This document shows positions 52,535 to 62,132 of a stretch of DNA of 64,000 nucleotides, piece by piece. The notes under the pieces are model-generated. The model was not told the origin of the DNA. It saw nothing but the letters and a program-made list of their open reading frames with translations, and did no database searches. Position 1 is the first letter of the stretch. Each line of letters opens with the position of its first letter. A program made the position numbers and the translations under genes. The stretch comes from Vicinamibacterales bacterium (lineage in GTDB: Bacteria; Acidobacteriota; Vicinamibacteria; Vicinamibacterales; Fen-181), in the NCBI GenBank assembly GCA_036504215.1, contig DASXVO010000046.1, positions 1 through 64,000 on the forward strand, written 5' to 3'.

Positions 52535-55500
52535 ATGAAGGTTCGTTCGGCGTTGTTGCTGGCCACGGCATTCGTGCTGGCCCTGGCCGCATCCGGCTTC
52601 GCGCAGCAGCCGGGAGAGATCTACGGGAAGGTGGCGGACGCAAGCGGCGCCGTCATGCCGGGCGTCACGGTCACACTGACCGGGACGGTACTGCTGCAGC
52701 CCATGGTGGCAACGAGCAGCGCGAGCGGCGGGTATCGATTTCCGGGCCTTGCCGTCGGCGTCTATTCGGTGAGATTCGAGATCCCCGGGTTCAAGACGTA
52801 CGTTCGCGACGCGGTCCGCATGGAAATCGGCGCGAATCTGCAGATCAACGCGGCGCTCGAGATCTCGACGGTTCAGGAGACGGTGACCGTCTCCGGCGAA
52901 ACGCCAATTGTGGACCTGCGCGAGACCGGCAAGACCAGCCGCTTCACCCAGGAAGCGCTCCAGAGCATCCCCTCGGCCCGCGACCCGTGGGTCATCATCG
53001 AGCAGTCGGCGGGCGTGGCGATGGACCGGTCGAACGTTGGCGGCAGCGCGTCGGGGCAGCAGTCGAACTTCGTGGCGCGCGGCGCGCTCATGAGCCAGCA
53101 GAAGTGGAACCTCGATGGCGTCGACGTGACCGACATGAACGCCACGGGAGGCTCGCCGGTGTACTTCGACTTCGACGCCTTCGAAGAGATGCAGATTTCG
53201 ACGGGCGGCAACGACGTCACGATGCAGTCGCCGGGCGTCTCGGTCAACCTCGTCACCAAGAGCGGCACCGACAAACTGCGTGGCTCCGGGCGCTACTACA
53301 TCACCGACCAGAAGTTCGAGTCGGTCAACCTGAATGACACCATTCGCAAGCAGGGCGCGACGTCTGGCAACCCCATTCAGAAGATCACCGACTACGGGTT
53401 CGAGGTCGGCGGCCCCATCAAGAAGGGCAAGGCGTGGTTCTGGGGCAGCTACGGCAAGCAGGACATCAACGTCGGCGTCAACGGCTTCTACAAGGCCAGC
53501 GATCAGTGCCAGACGCTCAAGGCCGACATGAAGAGCAACCCCTTGAGCCACGCCGTGGAGGACATTTGGGGCTGCCTCAACACCGACCTGACGACGTTGA
53601 ACAACTACAACGCGAAGGTGGCGGTCGAGCTGTTCAAGAACAACCAGTTCTCCTTCTACTTCAACGGCGCCGAGAAGGTCCGCAACGCGCGGAACGCGTC
53701 CGACACGCACCCGATTGAGACCACCTGGCGCCAGGGCGGCGTCGCAGATACGAGCCTCGGTTCGACCTTCTGGAAGACCGGCATGCCGAAGACGTACAAG
53801 TGGAGCGACCGCCACATCTTCAGCGACCGCTTCATGATGGAGTACCAGTACGCGCACATCGGCAACAACTTCGTGCTGGACTTCCACGATCCGAGCCTGG
53901 CGGCCGTCCAGACGCTCTACGACCAGAACACGGGCATGTACGCGCGCTCGTTCTACGCGCAGAGCATCGTCCGACCGACCGACAGCATCGACATCACCGG
54001 CAACTACTTCCTCCCGGCATTCCTGGGTGGTGACAATTCGTTCAAGGTCGGCTTCAAATACCGCAACGATGGCGCGCTGACGCTCACGCACTACGGCGGC
54101 AACGCGTACTCGGTGCTGACCAACGGCGTCCCGACCGAAGCGTGGATCTACCGTGACGGCAGCAGCGACTACCGGCTGCACAACCGGTCCTTCTACATCC
54201 AGGACAGCTACGCCCGGAAGAACCTGACCATCACGCTCGGCCTGCGCTACGACTACCAGACCGATGCCGTGGTTCCAGCCAGCATCAGCGCCGTGCCGTT
54301 CTTCGGCCAGGCGACGCGCTACGGCCAGGTGTTCAACCAACTGCCGGGTGTCGACTTCTCCGGCGCCGAGGCGGGCGTGCCGTGGAAGAACTTCTCGCCG
54401 CGGCTCGGCCTCAGCTACGACATGACGAAGGACGGCAGGAACGTCGTGAAGTTCAACTACTCGCGCTACGCCAACCAGCTCGGGTCGGGCGGTATCGCCT
54501 ACGTCTACAACCCGGTGGTCGTGACCGAAGTCGACTATCCCTGGACCGATCTGAACGGGGACAAGATCGTCCAGGCAAACGAGATCGATATGCGCGGGAA
54601 GCCGCTGTACGCGACGAGCGGGTACGACTACAACAACCCGGGCGGCCTGGCGAGGACCACCGGCACGATCGACCCGAACCTGACTGCGCCCGTCACCAAC
54701 GAGTTCATCGCCAGCTACGACCGGCAACTGACGACGGACTTCGCGGTGACCGGCTCGTTCATCTACCGCAAGTACTCGAACTTCACCGTGACCAAGCGCG
54801 CCGGCATGGACAGCAGCAACTGGGTGCAGAAGACCTTCACGCCGTCGGTGCTGCCGACGTACCCGGCTGACGCTCGCGTGGTGCCCGTGACCTACTTCTC
54901 GCCGACGTCCTATCCGGTCACGACCGTGCTCGGCAACCGTCCGGACTACTACCGCACCTACGAAGGTGTCGAGTTGACCGTGCGAAAACGGATGTCGCAC
55001 AACTGGATGTTCAACAGCAGCTTCTCGTACAACGCGGCGCCGCAGCACTATCCGACGGCCGCATCGTACGGTCCGGCGGCGTACCTCGACCCGACGAACG
55101 TGGCCACGTACAACGGCGCCCAGTTCGCCGAGGAGTCGACGTCGAGCGGCCTGGACAACGTGTTCGTGAACGCCAAGTGGATCTTCCGCATGTCCGGCGC
55201 CTACACGGTGCCGGTGGTGAAGATGGGCGTCGCCGGCTTCTTCAACGCGCGGAGCGGCTATCCGTTCCTGGCGGGCGTCAACGTGCCTTCCAGCTTGCGG
55301 AACGGCGCGGGCGCGGTCGTGGTGATCCTCGACAACGTGGGCGAGGTGCGACTGCCGACCATGCAGCAGCTCGATGTGAAGATCGACCGTCCGTTCCTGC
55401 TGTTCAACCGGCTGCGGGTCGTCGCCAGCATGGACCTGTTCAACCTGTTGAACACCAACACCACGCTGGCGGAACGCCGGACGCAGAACGCCAACAACGC

Positions 55501-55564
55501 GAACACGATCGCGAACATCGTGTCGCCGCGGGTCCTGCGTTTCGGATTCCGGGTGACTTTCTAG
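52535..55564 (+). CDS. TonB-dependent outer-membrane receptor, Oar-like, copy 3
   Basis: 1009 residues from the ATG of MKVRSALLLATAF with AGGAGG at close spacing. Signal peptide about 1-23 (SGFAQ). CarboxypepD domain at about 25-105 (GKVADASGAVMPGVTVTLTG), plug with IPSARDPWVIIEQSAGVAMD, NVGGSASGQQSNF and YFDFDAFEEMQISTGG, barrel ending VLRFGFRVTF. It is a close paralogue of the next gene, with near-identical plug, barrel motifs such as SSGLDNVFVNAKW, and upstream control region. Strong terminator downstream. Ligand unknown. Confidence 0.9.
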   Translation: MKVRSALLLATAFVLALAASGFAQQPGEIYGKVADASGAVMPGVTVTLTGTVLLQPMVATSSASGGYRFPGLAVGVYSVRFEIPGFKTYVRDAVRMEIGANLQINAALEISTVQETVTVSGETPIVDLRETGKTSRFTQEALQSIPSARDPWVIIEQSAGVAMDRSNVGGSASGQQSNFVARGALMSQQKWNLDGVDVTDMNATGGSPVYFDFDAFEEMQISTGGNDVTMQSPGVSVNLVTKSGTDKLRGSGRYYITDQKFESVNLNDTIRKQGATSGNPIQKITDYGFEVGGPIKKGKAWFWGSYGKQDINVGVNGFYKASDQCQTLKADMKSNPLSHAVEDIWGCLNTDLTTLNNYNAKVAVELFKNNQFSFYFNGAEKVRNARNASDTHPIETTWRQGGVADTSLGSTFWKTGMPKTYKWSDRHIFSDRFMMEYQYAHIGNNFVLDFHDPSLAAVQTLYDQNTGMYARSFYAQSIVRPTDSIDITGNYFLPAFLGGDNSFKVGFKYRNDGALTLTHYGGNAYSVLTNGVPTEAWIYRDGSSDYRLHNRSFYIQDSYARKNLTITLGLRYDYQTDAVVPASISAVPFFGQATRYGQVFNQLPGVDFSGAEAGVPWKNFSPRLGLSYDMTKDGRNVVKFNYSRYANQLGSGGIAYVYNPVVVTEVDYPWTDLNGDKIVQANEIDMRGKPLYATSGYDYNNPGGLARTTGTIDPNLTAPVTNEFIASYDRQLTTDFAVTGSFIYRKYSNFTVTKRAGMDSSNWVQKTFTPSVLPTYPADARVVPVTYFSPTSYPVTTVLGNRPDYYRTYEGVELTVRKRMSHNWMFNSSFSYNAAPQHYPTAASYGPAAYLDPTNVATYNGAQFAEESTSSGLDNVFVNAKWIFRMSGAYTVPVVKMGVAGFFNARSGYPFLAGVNVPSSLRNGAGAVVVILDNVGEVRLPTMQQLDVKIDRPFLLFNRLRVVASMDLFNLLNTNTTLAERRTQNANNANTIANIVSPRVLRFGFRVTF

Positions 55565-55621
55565 GCCAGAGTCAGGAGCCAGAAGCCTGAAGGCGGAACG
55601 TAGAACCAGCGAGAGTGTTGG

Positions 55622-55653
55622 GGGGGCACGGCCGGCGCCGTGCCCCCTTTTTT
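55622..55653 (+). terminator. Rho-independent terminator after TonB receptor 3
   Basis: GGGGGCACGGC pairs with GCCGTGCCCCC around a CGGC loop, followed by six T. So copy 4 needs its own promoter. Confidence 0.92.
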
Positions 55654-55705
55654 GTTGGCCTTCCGGACCGAAGACATCCGCATGTGGTCCGACGAAAGCC
55701 TGGAT

Positions 55706-55734
55706 ATCCAAACCGTTGGATCGCCAGATCCAAC
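55706..55734. promoter_or_regulatory. Three-half-site element upstream of TonB receptor 4
   Basis: ATCCAA, four bases, TTGGAT, six bases, ATCCAA. The last two lie in GTTGGATC-GCCA-GATCCAAC, a perfect 8-bp inverted repeat. The first half-site is itself in the palindrome TGGATATCCA. Spacing is the same as before TonB receptor 3. It ends 115 bases upstream of the sigma-54-type element. Confidence 0.55.
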
Positions 55735-55848
55735 TGCGCCGAAATCAGCTACCCCTTGGCGGCGTGCTGTCAGCCGTCCGAATGAGACAGATCACCGAAA
55801 TCCCAGCGAAAGCGACCGGCCGAACGGTCGGTTTTTCGAGCTCGCCCG

Positions 55849-55864
55849 TGGCATGCGGCGTGCT
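55849..55864 (+). promoter_or_regulatory. Sigma-54 promoter-like element for TonB receptor 4
   Basis: TGGCAT-GCGGC-GTGCT: GG-N10-GC spacing, differing by one base from the element before TonB receptor 3. It would give a leader of about 360 bases that includes the 11-bp array. Confidence 0.6.
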
Positions 55865-55920
55865 CTGAAACGTGCGGCGTAGCACGTCAGTCGCAGTTCC
55901 CAACTTCCTTACCATTCGGT

Positions 55921-55986
55921 CGGCGTTTCCTCGGCGTTCTCTCGGCGTCTTCTCGGCGTTCCCTCGGCGTTCGGTTGGCGTTCGGT
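55921..55986 (+). repeat. Six 11-bp tandem units in the TonB receptor 4 leader
   Basis: Six consecutive 11-base units of the form CGGCGTTCTCT with changes mostly in the last four bases. They lie between the sigma-54-type element and the start codon. The rest of the 583-base gap between terminator and start (to 56236) has no reading frame I can support. Confidence 0.75.
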
Positions 55987-56236
55987 GAGTGTGTCGTCGC
56001 TGGCTCGTCGTTCGGCGGAGGGATTTCGGTTCGGGGCTGGACATTTCGGCCGAGCTGACTACAATCCTTCCAGATTCCAGAAGCCAAGTGTAAGGCCCCC
56101 GACCCTTAGGTGACTCGTTCGTCGCGGCGTTCGTCGTCATCCTTGGCGTCGGCGTGTGGTCCGCAGGGCGCGTGCGCGTCGCTGTCGGTGCACCTGCATA
56201 CGCCCGGGCGGTGTTGTTGTCATTCCAGGAGGGAAT

Positions 56237-59200
56237 ATGAGGCTTCGTTCGGTTCTTCTGCTTGCCGTGGTGTTTGCTCTGGCCACGGCGGCCACCGGCT
56301 TCGCGCAGCGGCCCGGTGAGATTTTCGGGAAGGCCACTGACACGTCTGGCGGCGTGATGCCGGGCGTGACCGTCACACTGACTGGCGCCTCACTTCTGCA
56401 GCCGATGGTCGCCACCACCGGCGCGACCGGCACTTACCGCTTCCCGGGTCTCGGCGTCGGTGTCTACACGATCAGGTTCGAGTTGACCGGGTTCAAGATC
56501 TTTGTTCGCGATGCGGTCCGGCTCGAAAGCGGCGCGAGCGTCCAGATCAACTCCGCGCTCGAGATTTCGCAGTTGCAGGAAACCGTGACGGTCACCGGCG
56601 AGACGCCGGTCGTCGACCTGCGCGACACGTCGAAGACGGCGCGCTTCACGCAGGAAGCGCTGCAGAACATCCCGTCGGCGCGCGACCCGTGGGTCATCAT
56701 CGAGCAGTCGCCGGGCGTGGCGATGGACCGCCAGAACGTCGGCGGCAGCGCGTCGGGCCAGCAGTCGAACTTCGTGGCTCGCGGCTCCGCGATGTCGCAG
56801 CAGAAGTGGAACCTCGACGGCATCGACATCACCGACCTCTCCGCGACGGGCGGCTCGCCGGTGTACTTCGACTTCGACGCCTTCGAAGAGATGCAGGTCA
56901 CGGCGGGCGGCAGCGACGTGTCGATGATGTCGCCGGGCGTCAGCGTGAACCTGATCACCAAGAGCGGCACGGACAAGCTGAAGGGCTCGGGCCGTTTCTA
57001 TGTCACCCCTGAGAAGTTCGAGTCGAACAACCTGACCGACGCTCTCCGCAGGAGCGGCGCCACCTCCGGAAACCCGATCCAGGACATCAGGGACTACGGG
57101 ATCGAAGCCGGCGGCCCGATCAAGACGGGACGCGCGTGGTTCTGGGGCAGCTACGGCAAGCAGGACGTCAAGGTCGGGATCAACGGGTTCTACCTGACCG
57201 ACACCGCGTGCCTGGCGGTCAAGGCCGCTCCGCTCAACTACACGATCGACCAAATTCGCAGTTGCTTGAACACCGACCAGACCGTGCTGACCACCTACAA
57301 CGCGAAGGTGGCGGTCCAGACGTTCAAGAACAACCAGTTCTCGTTCTACTTCAACGGGAACCAGAAGTACCGCAACGCGCGTGATGCGTCCGACACCCGC
57401 CCGGGCGAGACCACCTACATCCAGCAGGGCGTGCAGAACGACGCGCTTGGCTCGCCGTATTGGAAGACCGGCATGCCGAAGACCTACAAGTGGTCGGACC
57501 GGCAGATCCTGAGCGACAAGTTCATGGTCGAGTTCTCGTATACGCACGTCGGCAACAACTTCGTGCTCGACTTCCACGACCCGTCGCTCGCGTCCGTGCA
57601 GCCCAGCTACGATGTCCCGACCGGCGTCTGGGGCCGTTCGTATCAGCAGACGGTCTACGTGCGCCCGACCGACTCGATCGACGTGTCGGCCAACTACTTC
57701 CTGCCCGGCTTCCTGGGCGGCGACCACACGTTCAAGTTCGGCGGCAAGGTCCGCAACGACATCGCCCACACCGAGAACCAGTGGGGTGGCAGCGGCTACG
57801 TGCGCTACAACGCGTCGAAGAACGTCATCGGCACGACGACCGAAGCGCAGATGTACCGGCCGTACCAGGTCGAGTACAAGGAAATGAACCGCGGGCTGTA
57901 CTTCCAGGACACCTACAGCCGCAAGAAACTGACGCTCAACCTCGGCTTCCGCTTCGACTACCAGAACGACCAGTCGAACCCGGCCGCGATGAAGGCGCAT
58001 CCGTTCCAGGGACAGATGACCGGTTCGGGCGTGCCGTTCACGTGGCTGCCGGCAATTTCCTATCCGTCGATCGACTCCGACGTGCAACTCAAGGACATCA
58101 CGCCGCGCGTCGGTCTCACCTACGACCTGCTCGGCAACGGCAAGACGGTCGCGAAGTTCAACTACGCGATGTATGCCAGCCAGCGCGGCACGGGCGACTT
58201 CTCGAGCACCTACAACCCGGTCGGCTCGACCTACGTCCGCTTCCCGTGGAAGGACCTCAACGGCGACGGGATCGCAACCGCCAACGAGATCTTCCCGCTC
58301 AACCCGACGACGGGTGCGGTCAACGTCCTGTCCTCGGGCGGCAACTACAATCCCGACAACCCGAACTTCGTGGGCGTCACGAACAAGAACGACCCGAACG
58401 CCAAGAACGGGTACACCCACGAGATCATCGTCGGCATCGACCGCCAGATCGGTCCGGACTTCGGGGTCGGCTTCTCGTACATCTGGCGCAAGTACGGGAA
58501 CTTCTTCTCGAGCCGACGGTTCACCACCACCCCTGGCGACTTCACGTCTGCCAACTACGCGGCGCTCGTCTACACGCCGCCGGCCTCTGCCTGCGTGAAC
58601 CCGGGAGCCCGCTGCGAGGCGGTGACGTACTACCAGCCGAACGTCAACTATCCGTCGTCGTACGTTTACGGAAACCTCCCCGACTACAACCGTAGCTATC
58701 AGGGATTCGAGCTGAGCGTGCGGAAACGGATGTCCAACCGCTGGATGATGAACGGCGGGTTCGCCTACAACAACGCGATCCTGCACTACGATTCGGCGGC
58801 GGCCTACCAGGACCCGACCAACATCAGCATGCTGAACGGCGCGCAGTTCGCCGAGGAATCGACCTCGAGCGGTCTCGACAACGTGTTCGTCAACGCCAAA
58901 TGGACGTTCAAGCTGTCGGGCGCCTACACGCTGCCGCTGTGGGACATCGGCGTGGCGGGCTTCTTCAACGCGCGCAACGGCTACCCGTTCGAAGCCGCGA
59001 TCCTCACGCCGAGCCGTTTGAACCGCGCCGGCACGGCCACCGTCATCCTGGACAAGGTCGGCGACAACCGCCTGCCGAACTTCAGCACGGTGGATTTCCG
59101 CGTGGACAAGACGTTCAAGTTCAACCGTGTTCGCATCATGGCGAGCATGGACGTGTTCAACCTGCTCAACGGCAACACGACACTGGCCAAGAGCCGGACG

Positions 59201-59281
59201 ATGAACGCGCCCAACGGCGACCTGATCAAGAGCATCCTGGCGCCGCGCGTCATGCGGTTCGGATTCAGGGTGACCTTCTAG
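56237..59281 (+). CDS. TonB-dependent outer-membrane receptor, Oar-like, copy 4
   Basis: 1014 residues from the ATG of MRLRSVLLLAVVF with AGGAGGG upstream. Signal peptide about 1-23 (TGFAQ). CarboxypepD domain at about 25-105 (GKATDTSGGVMPGVTVTLTG), plug with IPSARDPWVIIEQSPGVAMD and YFDFDAFEEMQVTAGG, barrel ending VMRFGFRVTF. Tandem paralogue of copy 3. The two differ most in the extracellular loops, for example the added Cys pair in ASACVNPGARCEAVTYY here, which suggests a different ligand. Terminator follows. Confidence 0.9.
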   Translation: MRLRSVLLLAVVFALATAATGFAQRPGEIFGKATDTSGGVMPGVTVTLTGASLLQPMVATTGATGTYRFPGLGVGVYTIRFELTGFKIFVRDAVRLESGASVQINSALEISQLQETVTVTGETPVVDLRDTSKTARFTQEALQNIPSARDPWVIIEQSPGVAMDRQNVGGSASGQQSNFVARGSAMSQQKWNLDGIDITDLSATGGSPVYFDFDAFEEMQVTAGGSDVSMMSPGVSVNLITKSGTDKLKGSGRFYVTPEKFESNNLTDALRRSGATSGNPIQDIRDYGIEAGGPIKTGRAWFWGSYGKQDVKVGINGFYLTDTACLAVKAAPLNYTIDQIRSCLNTDQTVLTTYNAKVAVQTFKNNQFSFYFNGNQKYRNARDASDTRPGETTYIQQGVQNDALGSPYWKTGMPKTYKWSDRQILSDKFMVEFSYTHVGNNFVLDFHDPSLASVQPSYDVPTGVWGRSYQQTVYVRPTDSIDVSANYFLPGFLGGDHTFKFGGKVRNDIAHTENQWGGSGYVRYNASKNVIGTTTEAQMYRPYQVEYKEMNRGLYFQDTYSRKKLTLNLGFRFDYQNDQSNPAAMKAHPFQGQMTGSGVPFTWLPAISYPSIDSDVQLKDITPRVGLTYDLLGNGKTVAKFNYAMYASQRGTGDFSSTYNPVGSTYVRFPWKDLNGDGIATANEIFPLNPTTGAVNVLSSGGNYNPDNPNFVGVTNKNDPNAKNGYTHEIIVGIDRQIGPDFGVGFSYIWRKYGNFFSSRRFTTTPGDFTSANYAALVYTPPASACVNPGARCEAVTYYQPNVNYPSSYVYGNLPDYNRSYQGFELSVRKRMSNRWMMNGGFAYNNAILHYDSAAAYQDPTNISMLNGAQFAEESTSSGLDNVFVNAKWTFKLSGAYTLPLWDIGVAGFFNARNGYPFEAAILTPSRLNRAGTATVILDKVGDNRLPNFSTVDFRVDKTFKFNRVRIMASMDVFNLLNGNTTLAKSRTMNAPNGDLIKSILAPRVMRFGFRVTF

Positions 59282-59352
59282 ATCGGGAGTCAGGAGCCAG
59301 AATCCAGGAGTCTGGGTTCAGGATTCAGGGTTCAGGAAGGTAGGAATCCTGG

Positions 59353-59384
59353 GGGGCGCAGCGCGATGCTGCGCCCCTTCTTTT
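59353..59384 (+). terminator. Rho-independent terminator after TonB receptor 4
   Basis: GGGGCGCAGC pairs with GCTGCGCCCC around GCGAT, followed by TTCTTTT. Upstream of it (about 59312-59337) lies a run of GGTTCAGGATTCAGG heptads like those at 26158. Confidence 0.85.
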
Positions 59385-59392
59385 GTACCACC

Positions 59393-60766
59393 CTATTTCC
59401 GTGATCCAATCTCGTCGTACAGGTACGCCGATGCGATGATCCCGTTGAAGAAGTTGCCGAGATCCAGCTTCTCGTTGGGCGCGTGGGCGTTCTCGTCCGG
59501 CAGGCCGATGCCGTACAGGACGGTCGGCGCGTTCAGTTCGGACTGGAAGGTCGAGACGACCGGAATCGATCCGCCCTCCCGCGTGTAGACCGGCGCCTTG
59601 CCGAAGCCCAACTCGATGGCGCGGGCTGCCGCCTGGATGTAGACGTTGTCCAGTTCCGTCATCCACGGCTTGCCGCCGTGCATGCGCGTGACTTTCAGCT
59701 CGACGCTCTTCGGCGTCACCTTCCTCACGTAGTCTTCGAAGAGTTGCGCGATCTTGTCCGGATCCTGGTTCGGCACCAGGCGCATGCTGATCTTCGCCAT
59801 CGCCGTGGCCGGGATCACGGTCTTGCTGCCCTCGCCGGTGAAGCCGGTCAGGATGCCGTTCACCTCGAACGTCGGCCTCGCCCAGGTCCTCTCCAACGTC
59901 GAGTACCCCGTTTCGCCGTGCAGCTTCGGCGCGCCGAGCGACTTGCGGTACTGCTTCTCGTTGAACGGCAGCCGCTTGAACTCCTCGCGCTCCCGCTCGG
60001 TCAGTTCACGCACGTCATCGTAGAACCCAGGGACCTTCACGTGCCCGCCGCGGTCCTTCATCTGCGAGAGGACCTGCGCGAGCACGAACCCCGGGTTGGC
60101 GACCGCGCCGCCGAACGAACCCGAGTGGAGGTCGCTGGCGGTGCCGCGCATGTCGATCTGGAAGTAGCACAGGCCGCGCAGGCCGTAGCAGAGCGACGGC
60201 ACGCCGTGCTCGAACATCGCCGAGTCCGAGATGACGACGACGTCGCAGGCGAGTTCGTCCTTGTGGTCGCGGATGAACTGGTCGAGGTTCGGGCTCCCGA
60301 TCTCCTCTTCGCCCTCGAAGATGACGCGGACGTTGATGGGAAGCGTGCCCGTCTGCTTCAAATACGCCTCGAGCGCCTTGATGTGGATGAACAGTTGCCC
60401 CTTGTCGTCGGAGGCTCCGCGCGCGAACAGTTCGTTGTCCCGGATCGTCGCCTGGAACGGCGGAGACTGCCACAGGTCCAGTGGATCGACCGGCTGCACG
60501 TCGTAGTGACCGTAGAACAACACGGTCGGCGCGCCTGGAGCGTTCAGCCAGTCGGCGTAGACGACCGGGTGGCCGGGCGTGTCGATCACCCGGACGTTCT
60601 GCAGGCCGGCCGTTCGAAGCTGATCCGCCGTCCACTCCGCGCAGCGCCGCATGTCGGCCCCGTGTTCGGGCGACGAGCTGACGCTGGGAATGGCGATGAA
60701 GTCGGTCAACTCGGCGAGATACCGGTCGCGGCTGGTGTTGATGAAGTCGATGATCGCAGGATTCAT
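59393..60766 (-). CDS. M20-family dipeptidase
   Basis: 457 residues from the ATG of MNPAIIDFINTSRD, which matches the usual N-terminus; an ATG at 60811 overlapping the upstream stop (TAATG) would add 15 residues. Metal ligands: LFYGHYDVQPVD, GASDDKGQ, the Glu pair in FEGEEEIGS, DSAMF and the late DENAHAPNE. The dimerisation domain is present with TASDLHSGSFGG. No signal peptide, so a cytosolic dipeptidase. It is in an operon with a dicarboxylate/amino-acid symporter just upstream, which may import its substrates or products. Confidence 0.9.
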   Translation of the reverse strand: MNPAIIDFINTSRDRYLAELTDFIAIPSVSSSPEHGADMRRCAEWTADQLRTAGLQNVRVIDTPGHPVVYADWLNAPGAPTVLFYGHYDVQPVDPLDLWQSPPFQATIRDNELFARGASDDKGQLFIHIKALEAYLKQTGTLPINVRVIFEGEEEIGSPNLDQFIRDHKDELACDVVVISDSAMFEHGVPSLCYGLRGLCYFQIDMRGTASDLHSGSFGGAVANPGFVLAQVLSQMKDRGGHVKVPGFYDDVRELTEREREEFKRLPFNEKQYRKSLGAPKLHGETGYSTLERTWARPTFEVNGILTGFTGEGSKTVIPATAMAKISMRLVPNQDPDKIAQLFEDYVRKVTPKSVELKVTRMHGGKPWMTELDNVYIQAAARAIELGFGKAPVYTREGGSIPVVSTFQSELNAPTVLYGIGLPDENAHAPNEKLDLGNFFNGIIASAYLYDEIGSRK

Positions 60767-60810
60767 GGGTGCTCTGGCAACTCCTGTCTGAAGGTGGACG
60801 GTCACGTCCA

Positions 60811-62067
60811 TTATTTCCGATCCGCCACGATCGTGGCGACCGCGAGGTCGCCGGTGACGTTGGTCACGGTGGCGAAGATGTCCGGAATCGAGTCCGCGGC
60901 AATGAGGAGACCGATGCCGTCGAGAGGCATCCCGGCACTGAGCATCACCGGCGCGGTGACGACGAAGAGGCCACCGCTCGGAATCCCGGGGTTGCTGAAA
61001 CTCATCGCAATGGTGACGAGCGTCATCGTTGCAATCTGGATTCCGGAGAGGTGGATCCCGTAGAGCTGGGCCAGGAAGAGCGGCCCGACCAGATCCGACA
61101 CCGGCGTGTTGAGTTTGAATGTCGAGACCGCGAGCGGCAGGACGAACCCCGTGAGCGACGGACGGTCGCCGAACGACCGGCGGGTGCTCTCGATGAGCGC
61201 GGGCAACGACGCCAGCGACGATCGCGTCCCGGCGGCCACCGCCTGCGCAGGGGCGGCCGCACGCGCGAAGGCGGCCAGGGATGTCCGGCCGATGAGGGCG
61301 ACGACCGGGTAGAGGCAGATCGTCACCACGGCCAGCATGGCACAGAGCACGACCACGTAGTAGCCGACCGCACCGGCCGCGGCGAGGCCGAGGTCCTTTC
61401 CCATGCCGAGCGCGAGCGCGAATACACCGATCGGCGTGAGGCGGAGAATCCACTCGACCATGATCAGCATCGCCTCGCTGGCCGCGCGGAAGAAGCCGGT
61501 GATCGACCCGCGCGAACCCGGCGACAGGTGCGTGGTCGCCAGGCCGAACAGCAGCGTGAAGACAATGAGCGGCAGCATGGCGCCATCGGTGGCCGCGCGA
61601 AGAGGATTGGTGGGCACGAGCCCCACGACGAAGCCGCGAAGCGTTGGCAGTTCGGCCCGACCGGACTCTGCCGCGGCCTGGGCCTGGGCCCGCAGCGTGG
61701 CCGCAGCCGCCGGGTCGATCGACAGCTGCGCGAAGAGAGGCGGCCCCACGAGCGCGCTGAAGACCGCGGCGCCAGCCAGCAGCGCCAGGAAGAGCGCGAC
61801 CGACCGCGCCCCGAGCGTACCCAGGGAGCGCGCATCGGAGAAGTTCGACACGCTGGTGACCAGCAGCGAGACCACGAGCGGCACCAGCGTCATGCGAATC
61901 GCATTGACCCACAACGCGCCGATCGGCTCGAGGGCCACCGCGGCCGCCTGCAGCCCGGCGGAGCCGGAGGCGGAGACGCCAATCCCCGCCGCGAGCCCGA
62001 CCACGAGAGCGCCGAGGCCCAGCAGGGCCGGGGAACGACTGGCAACAGGCATCGGAATGGAAGGCAT
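60811..62067 (-). CDS. Dicarboxylate/amino acid:cation symporter (DAACS family)
   Basis: 418 residues with about eight membrane segments. Family signatures: VNAIRMTLVPLVVSLLVTSV, the Ser-rich re-entrant loop AAGTRSSLASLPALIEST, and FVLPLAVSTFKLNTPVSD, where most relatives have PLGAT-N-DGT. The changes in that substrate loop mean glutamate versus dicarboxylate cannot be assigned. Cation-coupled import across the inner membrane. Its stop is close to, or overlaps, the start of the M20 peptidase, so the two are co-transcribed. Confidence 0.87.
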   Translation of the reverse strand: MPSIPMPVASRSPALLGLGALVVGLAAGIGVSASGSAGLQAAAVALEPIGALWVNAIRMTLVPLVVSLLVTSVSNFSDARSLGTLGARSVALFLALLAGAAVFSALVGPPLFAQLSIDPAAAATLRAQAQAAAESGRAELPTLRGFVVGLVPTNPLRAATDGAMLPLIVFTLLFGLATTHLSPGSRGSITGFFRAASEAMLIMVEWILRLTPIGVFALALGMGKDLGLAAAGAVGYYVVVLCAMLAVVTICLYPVVALIGRTSLAAFARAAAPAQAVAAGTRSSLASLPALIESTRRSFGDRPSLTGFVLPLAVSTFKLNTPVSDLVGPLFLAQLYGIHLSGIQIATMTLVTIAMSFSNPGIPSGGLFVVTAPVMLSAGMPLDGIGLLIAADSIPDIFATVTNVTGDLAVATIVADRK

Positions 62068-62132
62068 AGGCTGTCGGGGAGAGTATACGGTGCCGGGGAG
62101 GGTAAGAGGCCAGGCTGAAGTAGAATCATCGC

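Noticed and set aside
52523-55711. 1062-codon minus-strand open frame opposite TonB receptor 3
   Set aside because: Anti-sense shadow of a well-supported receptor with signal peptide and ribosome site; composition is not protein-like.
60767-61912. Long N-terminal extension of the M20 peptidase frame
   Set aside because: This part is an out-of-frame reading of the symporter gene; the peptidase fold starts at MNPAIIDF.
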